From Phytophthora colocasiae (taxonomy: Eukaryota; Oomycota; Peronosporomycetes; Peronosporales; Peronosporaceae), in contig JAGKQI010000081.1 of NCBI GenBank assembly GCA_018806915.1, positions 62,001 through 126,000 of the forward strand: 64,000 nt of DNA. Direction: 5' to 3'. Positions 56,680 through 64,000 of this stretch are shown piece by piece; the first letter of the stretch is position 1, and the number at the start of each line of letters is the position of its first letter. The translations under genes were made by a program, and so were the position numbers. Below the pieces are notes generated by a model that was given only the letters and a program-made list of their open reading frames with translations, was not told where the DNA came from and made no database searches.

Positions 56680-57179
56680 TGAAAACTCGAGGACGTTCTG
56701 CAGGAAGATCGCCTGTACCGCGCCCTCACAACGACTGGGTTCCGTGAAGATGTCAAAGAGCAACCCACACCGAGTCTACGCGGTGCATCTCAGGCCGCAT
56801 GTGACTACGATCCTCCAGTTCGTCATGGAGCAGGAGGGGTCTACGTTCTACACTGTGGATCAACGTCAATTTCATCCTGATTTCGTCCTGGAACGGATAG
56901 TTTGGCCTTGGTGCGTTCAATTTCGAGAGCATAACACTTTGAGGCGTTACCAGTGCTGTCCGTCGAGACGGAGCAAGCCAACTGATGCGCTGTCGTCCCT
57001 GGACGAAAAGTTTTCATCGTCACGACCGTCGATCTATTGCCAGTGAGTTTAATCCATCACTCCGAGTAGCTCTGCTGTTCAACAGGTTCGACGGCTAATT
57101 AACTGCAGGTTCTTCTGAACGGCCAATGTTCTCCCAATTGCAGGGACTTTTCGCATTGCAGCTCGAAGCGCAGCACACG
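56680..57179. other. Unresolved region
   Basis: About 500 bp with competing short open frames on both strands (for example 56691-56880 plus). It may contain an upstream exon of the minus-strand gene at 56288. No model could be fixed. Confidence 0.35.
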
Positions 57180-57350
57180 TCAAAGTTGGCACCCAACGGA
57201 AGCTTCGTACTCCATGCAGCAACTGCTAATGAAAGCGTTGGGGTTCGCGTATTGGTCTCCTCCGCAGGCTGACTGGCAGAACTTTAACTGCGCATCCGTA
57301 GTGGCAGCCACGACGGCGATGATAACAGCGAAGCAGAATTTGATGTTCAT
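57180..57350 (-). CDS. Small secreted cysteine-rich protein (56 aa)
   Basis: A 56-residue frame from the ATG at 57350 to the TGA at 57180. The first 20 residues (MNIKFCFAVIIAVVAATTDA) are a typical signal peptide. The mature ~36 residues begin QLKFCQSACGGDQY and contain five cysteines, including an adjacent pair (SSCCMEYEA) and a last one three residues from the end. Size and Cys density fit the small cysteine-rich secreted (SCR) class of oomycete apoplastic proteins, to which the PcF-type proteins belong. The spacing is not enough to assign a family. Function is unknown. It lies head-on between the CREG-family gene and the uncharacterised frame at 56288. Confidence 0.65.
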   Translation of the reverse strand: MNIKFCFAVIIAVVAATTDAQLKFCQSACGGDQYANPNAFISSCCMEYEASVGCQL

Positions 57351-57581
57351 TGCTGGCTTTTTGAAGGGTGTTCGGTGCTTCTCGGGAAATTAAAGACTGA
57401 TGAAGTCTGAGGTGTTCCTGTATCTGTAGTACAGACTGTACAGGTAGAACTCTTAGATGGGATGTACATGTAGCATGTCATGTACCTATGTGACACAGCG
57501 CAACGCACACTCGAAGATCTGTGTATTAGACTTGCGTGAGCCGTAATGGTACGCACTCGCACGATAACACCCAGCGAAACC

Positions 57582-58401
57582 TCATAGTTTGACCTTGTAG
57601 TAGTCGCTGACCGCAATATGCTTCGCTGCGCCGTAGAAGTCCAAGAAGACGATGTGCTCGATCTCCAACACGTAGAAGGCGAAGTCATGGTTCTTCGGCC
57701 AGTGCTTCATCTGCGGGTGTCTGTAATACATTCAAACCGTGAGTTTCCGCCTCTCTAACCATCTCCACCAGCTTCTTACTTGGAGAAAACTACACGTTCA
57801 GCATAGTTGCGCTGGTTTTCCTTGACCGGTACGACTTTCCCCGTCATCGAAAGGCGCCAACATGTTGGGTCCTCAGCGTCCATATAGCAGGCATTTGGTC
57901 CCCCTTGAGCTTTCGAGAGCGCCATGGTGGCATTTGGGATTGCCTTTAAATCCATCGCTGCACACAAACAAAACCACTTTTAGCTCGTTCTAGATCAATC
58001 AGCAGTAGAATATCCCACCTGTGAAATCCTCAACAGAGAGATAGAAGAAGAGAGTTCCAGTAGCGTCCTCTTTGGCAAACCCTACACCATCTAAAAAAAC
58101 ACTACAGTTAATCTACTAGTAGAATAAAAAAAATATAATATGTGTATTTATACCGCTGTATGAGGCCACGTTAGCAAACGCTGAGCCTGGAAACGTGACG
58201 GATGTGGTGGCCAGCATCCCCCACACATTCTCGTGCACCAGGATGCGGGCGTGTTTGGCATGAAGTTTTGCGAGTGGGCCACTATCCACCTGGTCAGTGA
58301 TGAGTGACGTCGTCGTAACACTGTAGACTTCACTATCAGGGCTGATTCTGCAGCCAAATCAGCAGAGAAAGAAGCACGAGGAGCGCTCGGAAGAAGCTCA
58401 T
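57582..58401 (-). CDS. CREG-family secreted FMN-binding-fold protein
   Basis: Four exons (58401-58154, 58090-58019, 57957-57780, 57720-57582) spell a CREG-like protein of about 211 residues. It has signal peptide MSFFRALLVLLSLLIWLQ, KLHAKHARILVHENVWGMLA, FANVASYSDGVGF, TGTLFFYLSVEDF, the conserved PTCWRLSMTGKVVPV, and the end SDYYKVKL. Introns have GT..AG borders and keep frame. CREG proteins are secreted or lysosomal glycoproteins with a flavin-reductase-like split barrel that usually do not bind flavin; their role in oomycetes is unknown. One base is surplus in exon 1: the signal-peptide frame runs into TGA near 58335, while the domain is in the next frame. It is a real frameshift or a base-call error. 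Confidence 0.8.
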
Positions 58402-58637
58402 GACGGAGCAATGCGGATTCCTAATTGAAATCAGATACTGATTGGATGAAGGAATCAAGTATCTATGTTATTCCATATTCTCTATAAATGAATGTATATA
58501 ACTCAGCTTCAGCTTGGTTTACCTCATTTTAAAACTCTTGAAATTGAAATACCCTTTAAAACAGTATATTTCAATTTGAAGCCAAAAAAGTCTATTGCAT
58601 TGTCAACTTCAACAACAACAAAACGGAATGATGGTCA

Positions 58638-60162
58638 CTAGGCTTTCGCTACGGCGATGGCCTGGTGAAGAGTGTATGTTTGACCGGCAGGGAGCGCTTG
58701 CTTCTCGGAGACACGACCAGGCTCGACGGCGAGCATGTTGATGTATTCCTCAGCACCGAAGTCCTTGAATGTCTTGGAGCGCTCGACCCACGGGTTCCAG
58801 ATCACAGCGTCAGTGTTCTGCTTCGTCTCAGCCGCTTCCGTGCCAATGAAGCCCGATTTCTCAATCGTTACGGTGCGGTCGGCAGCGTTGACGCCCTTGG
58901 ACGACACTGTCAAGGTATTGGGGGCGTTGTAGTAGATACTGTCGGTCTCAGCAGTGATGCTGAGCTCTGGGTCCGTCTGGGTCTTATTAGCTTGTGCAAC
59001 CTTGTCAAAGTACTCCAAACCGGAGAGTCCACCAACCTTTGTGTTGCCGTTGCGCACGTCATCCACGTAGATGTAGTTGTGCAGCAGTGCGTGAAAGTCG
59101 ATCTGTTCCGTGTGCGTGTTGTGCACGATGAGCGCTGTTTCCAACTGGTTAGCGGTCAGCGTCACCTTGTACTCGAGCTCGAACTCCACAGGCCACATCT
59201 TGCGGGTCTTGTCATTCGCAGCCATCGTGAAGGTAGCGACACTGGGGCTGTTCTCGTCCGAGGCCGCTTCGTTACTGGCCAGAGTCCAATTCGTGACGCG
59301 GGCGAAGCCGTGACCGGCAGGGTTTGGTAATTTTCCGTAACTACTGCCGATATTGGCAATATCATATTGCCATAATTTATTGCTCCTCAACCCCAATAAC
59401 ATGCAATTTTTTACACAGGTCAATCTTGGCTATAGCCAAATGTCGTTGACATGTGTGGTTGTTTTGGCAATGGATGGTAGCGAGAACTATCGCCAAACGG
59501 GTGGTGTGGCCATGTTTGCACACAGGGCACACGGGTTATTACAGTTGCTTGTCATTTCCTAACTGAAATATATTATATCAGTTGATTTGTGTGTTGTATG
59601 TATGATGTCGAGGAATTCGGACTATGACTTGTGTGTGTTGGTTGGAGAGGTTGGACGCGGTGGGAGGGTTCTCGAGGTAACCCCTCCTGAATCCAGGCGC
59701 ATCGACAGCAACCAACTCGTTCAAGAACTCATGAGAAAAGACGACATAGTGTCACATATTCATGTGACCTACTGACTTGGTTGACATTGTCGAAAAAATT
59801 GGCAATAACTCAATTATTTATTGGCTTGGATGAAGGCCTCCAATCCGTATGATATTGTATTTTTCCTATCCCTGGTGACCGGGAAGTCCCTTGGCACTGC
59901 CGAAGTTCGGGAACACGACCAGGATTCCGCCCATGATCGGGTTCACGCCGTCCAGGTACGAGTGTTTCGACAGGAAAATGACGTCACGGGTCGGGTCCTG
60001 AGCTGCGCGGAACGACTTGACGTGTGCTCCAAACAGGAAAACCTCAGCGTTGGAGCCAGAAGGGTGCGTAAGCTTGGCCGTCGGTAATTCAGCCTGAGCA
60101 TTGGAGGCGAGTAGGCAAGCCGCGAGGGCGGCGTTAACCACGATGGACTGGAAAGTTGGCAT
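58638..60162 (-). pseudogene. Secreted hexose-6-phosphate epimerase-like gene split by MITE-A
   Basis: The host frame is 60162-59875 followed by 59309-58638 and makes 319 residues once the MITE and one target duplication are removed. It starts with a signal peptide (MPTFQSIVVNAALAACLLASNAQA). The domain is that of the aldose-1-epimerase / D-glucose-6-phosphate 1-epimerase (YeaD-like) superfamily: FLFGAHVKSFR, ILVVFPNFGSAKGLPGH-GFARVTNW, HALLHNYIYVDD, SGLEYFDK and VWNPW-like VIWNPWVERS. The His in HALLHNY and the Glu in MLAVEPG are candidate active-site residues. No other lesion is present, so the insertion looks very recent. The protein would be unusual in being secreted. An antisense open frame at 58665-59330 is a shadow. 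Confidence 0.88.
59318..59874 (+). mobile_element. MITE-A copy 3 (557 bp)
   Basis: Same family and orientation as the copy at 40727, with the same CAGGGTTTGG and CCTATCCCTG ends. Flanked by GTGACCGG at 59310-59317 and 59875-59882. Confidence 0.93.
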
Positions 60163-60860
60163 CGTTCTCTCTTGCCGGAAAGTTGCGTTGTGAACGGCTC
60201 AGGACAATGGCATTCTCGGCTGTGACAAAGGGTCAAATCGCGAGTTGGTCCCATGTGTTCAAGAAGCACTGCATTAATATGGCGAACGCACGTTAATCTA
60301 CACTGCCGAGATTGCGGCCTCCTCTCAAGAACCAACAGCAGTACAGAAGGTTTGAAGGCCATGCCGCCAGGCCATCATCTAGCTCTTTTGTGGTCAAGAA
60401 TGGCCACCACCATCGTTATTTCGTAAAGAACGGAGCGCTGAGTCAGGGCTTCCTTCGCGCCGTATGCTCAGCTAGAGAAGTCGAAGATAACACAACGTGT
60501 CCGGTCTTATCAGTTTCCATGAGTGATCTCGATGAAGGGGAGAAAAGAGCGTGGTTGTTAGTACTTCGAAGCGCATCATTGCTAGTGCTAGCGCGTACTT
60601 TAAGTAAGCTTTAGCCCGATCAAAGGAGTCCTCAACGCAGAGGCTGTCTCATCAGAAAGTTTTTTTCCTTCGTCACAAAGGCTTTGTGACAAAGCACTGC
60701 TTTGAAGGCAGCAGTCTTTAATTTGCTTCACACACACAATGGCGGCGTGGCCGGTTTTATTGACTTCTGGTTCGCCAATTATTACTACTCCAGAGTGGCA
60801 GTGATGTCCGTCTCGACTTCCAGCAGTGTCAACTAACCAGACTGCTACATCTCTGAAGAC
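60163..60860. other. Intergenic region
   Basis: About 700 bp without a recognised gene. A short hairpin (TCACAAAG-GC-TTTGTGA) lies near 60677. Confidence 0.5.
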
Positions 60861-60871
60861 GGGGTTAGAGT

Positions 60872-61839
60872 CATCCAGCAAAGCAAAACCTCGCTGTGTT
60901 CTTCTTCCACGGCGTCACTGGAGATCGCACTCATGGAGCGAACATTGAGGCGAATCTCACCGCTGAGGGTTGTCGCTCTGGCATTTTGCGAACGGGAATG
61001 TTCCACCAAAGCTCTAAGTCTACAAGTACCTGAAGCTATCGCTGCCGTTCGAGACGTAGTTGCTCGGGACGAGCGATACAAAGACGGATACATGTTCATC
61101 GCTCACTCCCAAGGTGGCATGATCGCTCGTGCAGTCATCGAGCAGATGGACGACCACAAAGTGCACACATTCGTGAGTCTTGCGGGTGTACAGAATGGCA
61201 TCTTCTACGGTCCTCAAGAAGATGATTGAAGGGTAAACGCGGCGGGTTTCGGTGCTGCCATTTTGCCTCCTTCCGTTTTCGATTTCAGCAGCTATTCGGA
61301 CGAAGATGCACGCGGAAAAATGCAATTGGACTGAGCTCGGAAGTCCATGGAGCGTGAGCTGCAAGGCACTTATTCTATGACGAATTTGGGCCGAACTCCA
61401 GTTCGTGACGTACACCAATTTGTGGCTGCCAATGGTCAACAACATGAACAAGTGCTCGTGTTTCAATTTCCACTGCCACCTGGAGAAAATCCGACGTAAA
61501 AACAACTTTTTGAAGCTGAAAGAGGCCCATTTCTTCGCCTCGCCTCACGATGGAGTGATTGCTCCATGGCAGATCAGTATTTTCGGTCACTACAGCGACG
61601 TCAAGACGCTGGAGAGTTTCAAGGAACAGTTTGAGAGTATGAAAGTGGTGGAATTGCATGATACGATCGAGTACAAGGAGGATACGTTTGGTCTGCGTAC
61701 TCTCGATGAGCGTGGGGGTTTGTTCCGCTACTCACCGGAAAATGTCCATCATATCTGTTGGCTTACTGACTTCAATGGCGAGAAGATGTGCAAGTTCCAC
61801 GAAGTCTACGACAAGTACGTTTACAAGGTGCTTTCGTAA
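60872..61839 (+). pseudogene. Palmitoyl-protein thioesterase-like gene, frameshifted
   Basis: Parts of a PPT-family lipase fold appear in order over three frames. They are FFHGVTGD (near 60901), the nucleophile elbow [17 protein letters not shown] with Ser at about 61108, [16 protein letters not shown], then VFDFSSYS (near 61280), FFASPHDGVIAPWQISIFGHY with the candidate Asp near 61547, and NVHHICW with the candidate His near 61745. It ends at 61839. Such enzymes remove palmitate from cysteine in lysosome-like compartments. At least three shifts or stops are needed (near 60945, 61230 and 61340). No start or signal peptide was found upstream. It is either a pseudogene or a gene with base errors; short introns cannot explain all breaks. 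Confidence 0.7.
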
Positions 61840-61917
61840 TATCGAGAGCTAAAGCACTCGAGTGGTTTCTCTACTTACACAGTGAAATAAAAGCAAATGA
61901 AACACTTTAGTCAAAAA

Positions 61918-64000
61918 TTATTGAACCGTGCATGCACGACTTTTATTCTGCAACGCTAACTTCTCCTCTTCAAGAGCGCGTAGTCGTCGTTGAAGCTCTT
62001 CTCGCTCTTTAGCGTCACTTATCGCGCGCTGTTTCAGCATCTGAAAAAAAAGTATTAGAAGACAAAAAAAAAATAAGTAGGAACGCTCTACTGTACCTCG
62101 AGAGCTTGATCAGTGGATGAGATATTAATCTGAAAGCGTTGAGCACTTTCATTTGTGGCTTCTAGTTGATCCTCCAGTTGCTTACGGACTCGCTGTAGCT
62201 CTTGATTTTGCTGTTCACGTGACGCTAGTTCCTGTTCCAGCAAAAAGCGTGCATGAACCTGTTCATTTCGAGCCAATTCCAGCTCCTGAGCTCGTTGTGC
62301 ATCCTGTTTGGCTTGAATCTGCGCATCCAGACGCTCGCGGTCTTTCGCTTGAGCTGCCGACTTCGCTTCCGCCAATTCCGCTTCAACTTGTTGACGTCGG
62401 CGAATTTCTTCAGCAGCAGAGGCTTCACTAGCAGCTAATGCAGACTCGTTGTAGTTGATACTTGGGGTACTTGGCACTGTAGCTTTCACTTCAACTTCTT
62501 TTGTTGGAAGAGGATCAGGACTACTTAGCGGGACAGAAAGGAAATTAAACTGCAGTAAATTCTTGTTCACTTGATCGATGAGTTCATCCGTCACTAAAAC
62601 TTTCACAACCTGATAGTGTTCGAGTTAGAATAAGCTCATCTGTAGGCTATAATGAGCTTTTCACGTACATTCGTATGATCCACAGGTAGACAAAAACTTT
62701 CAGAAGCAGGAGACACTTGATACTGCACTCGAAGTGTCGCTTTAGTATCTTTTGCATCGGGTATGAGAGTCGTACCTTTGCCAGAGGTTGTAGACGAACA
62801 AGAATCCAAATGTACGTGCCTCGAAATGAGCTCAACTCTCGTTCGTCGCAATCGTCACAAATTTCTTTGCTTTCCTTGAAATTATGCTTCTCGTGTGATA
62901 CTGCATTGCTGTAAATTGGGGCCTCAGCTCGTAAAAACCCATTGAACAACTCGTCACGTCTCCATTAAAGGCGGTTGAGTAGCTGCTCGTAGGTGCACTC
63001 GGACCGTATCAAAGTGCAAAAGTGTTGCCGATCCTTCTTCCGGTACGATATCAACGTCTGCTTCGACATCGAACATATAGCGCAGCGGCCGCAGGAAAAC
63101 AACGGCAGTAGCCACAACACGAGGAGTTGAATTCATCCAACGCTTTCGCCTCTTCCAAGCAGCAATCCGAGAATAAACCGAGCAATTGGGCGTGGCAAAA
63201 CGTGCTTATTGTAATACAACTCAATCATCCCAAAGCTTTCTCGTACCTGTTGCTGCTGATTCTTTCCTACTAATACCGAATATGTTTTCCGTGTGCTGTT
63301 CTCTGCACATGCGATTTTTTCCTCGTGGCTCTCGTCCTGAATCTGATAGAGCGCCATCAAGCTTTGTCCTCGACTACCGAAATAGTGGTAGCTATACTTC
63401 ATCTCCCTCCATCCTGCTCACCCCGAAGACTCGTTCGAAAATGAAAACGACAATGACTGTGCGAACGAGTTGAATGTCTTGGAATGTGCGCGGCGCTTTT
63501 CAGGAGAGTCTCGACCGCCGCGCAGATACGGCGGAGGTAGTACAGCAGTAGGTTTTACAAGCGGCGCAGAGTCATGTCCTGGAGACACTTGAAAGTTTCC
63601 TCGCAGCATGTTCATCTTGGGCATCGTTGTCTTCGATCCACTAGCTGCCATTTTCTCGAGTTCGTCGGCTGGTGACAGAGAGCGCATCATCACTGGCATC
63701 TCTGGGTGTGCTGTTGATCTCGATGTCGTAGATACCGGGGTCGACATCATACTTTCCAAAGACACGAAGCTCGTAGTACTCAACTTGGACTGGAAACTGC
63801 AGACAACGACTGACTGACCTGATGCAAGGGGCTGTTGTATATCTGATCCTGCTCCAACGAGTGCGACTTCTGTACACGTTCTGGAGTAGTTGGCACTGCC
63901 TCTTGCTTTATGGCCACGAAAGGATCCTTCACATTGAAAGTCTCCTTTTTCACCTCAAAAACTGGTGTATATCGTCCATCCATGTCGAAATCCTGTTGCT
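61918..64000 (-). CDS. Multi-exon protein with C-terminal coiled coil, partial at right edge
   Basis: The last exons are clear: 62040-61918 (after an intron 62041-62096), 62609-62097, and an exon ending at 62669 before an intron 62610-62668. They encode SFCLPVDHTN-VVKVLVTDELIDQ and then about 150 residues of Glu/Gln/Arg-rich coiled coil (RRRQQVEAELAEAKSAAQAK), ending NKSRACTVQ. Upstream to the window edge the minus strand is densely coding in changing frames, for example QVEYYELRVFGKYDVDPGIYD (63740-63810), SPADELEKMAAS (63640-63680), the Tyr-rich MIELYYNKHVLPRPIARF (63160-63225) and RYMFDVEADVDIVPEEG (63010-63080). Exact exons there are unresolved. I do not recognise the family, and the start lies beyond 64000. 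Confidence 0.6.

Noticed and set aside
58665..59330. 221-codon plus-strand open frame
   Set aside because: Antisense to the epimerase-like gene, whose frame carries clear family motifs.
60670..60720. Short hairpins near 60677 as terminators
   Set aside because: Eight-base stems are common by chance, and no adjacent gene end fits.

Overview
The window reads as nuclear DNA of a plant-associated oomycete, most likely Phytophthora or a close relative. The evidence is a set of lineage-typical genes: a multi-Kazal secreted protease inhibitor, an AA17-like lytic polysaccharide monooxygenase, START/FYVE-type and C-x4-C...HGGG repeat zinc-finger proteins, and many small secreted proteins. Introns are short (about 50-100 bp, GT..AG), and several secreted-protein genes carry matches to the oomycete initiator (GCTCATTYYNCAWTTT) just before the ATG.

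Layout. 1-4.6 kb: a decayed RS-rich/FLYWCH MULE-type relic and empty intergenic DNA. 4.6-18.5 kb: a gene-dense block with a FYVE-like protein, secreted LPMO, phosphatidylserine synthase, a small pogo-like transposon, an unknown basic protein, a BED-finger/short-chain-dehydrogenase fusion, an EF-hand calcium-dependent kinase and a PDZ-like protein. 18.5-21.5 kb: repeats including a fold-back element. 21.5-26.5 kb: SNF1/AMPK alpha kinase, Kazal inhibitor, a CENPB-type HTH protein and a repeat zinc-finger protein. 26.6-36.7 kb: one very young but frameshifted Ty3/Gypsy element with 0.97-kb LTRs and a GAAT target duplication. 37-54.7 kb: a cluster of six copies of one secreted zincin family (HExxHxxGxxD). 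Only one is an uninterrupted ORF; four are cut by hAT-type elements, and two of those are scrambled by an inversion. 54.8-64 kb: an AAA-only FtsH-like ATPase, a 56-residue cysteine-rich secreted protein, a CREG-family protein, a secreted hexose-6-phosphate epimerase-like gene split by a MITE, a broken palmitoyl-protein thioesterase-like gene and a partly resolved coiled-coil gene running off the right edge.

The main story is recent hAT activity in exons of secreted-protein genes. Five insertions have perfect 8-bp target duplications or equivalent junctions, and removal of the insert plus one duplication rejoins the host reading frame. Two zincin genes (called X and Y here) have their halves in opposite orientation because the DNA between two hAT ends is inverted. 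The junction sequences and an uninterrupted paralog allow the original order to be read.

Caution: the two LTRs of the Ty3 element differ by one substitution but six single-base homopolymer-type indels. Uncorrected long-read indels are therefore probably common, and single-base frameshifts here should not be taken as proof of pseudogenes. All splice sites and frames were worked out by eye.
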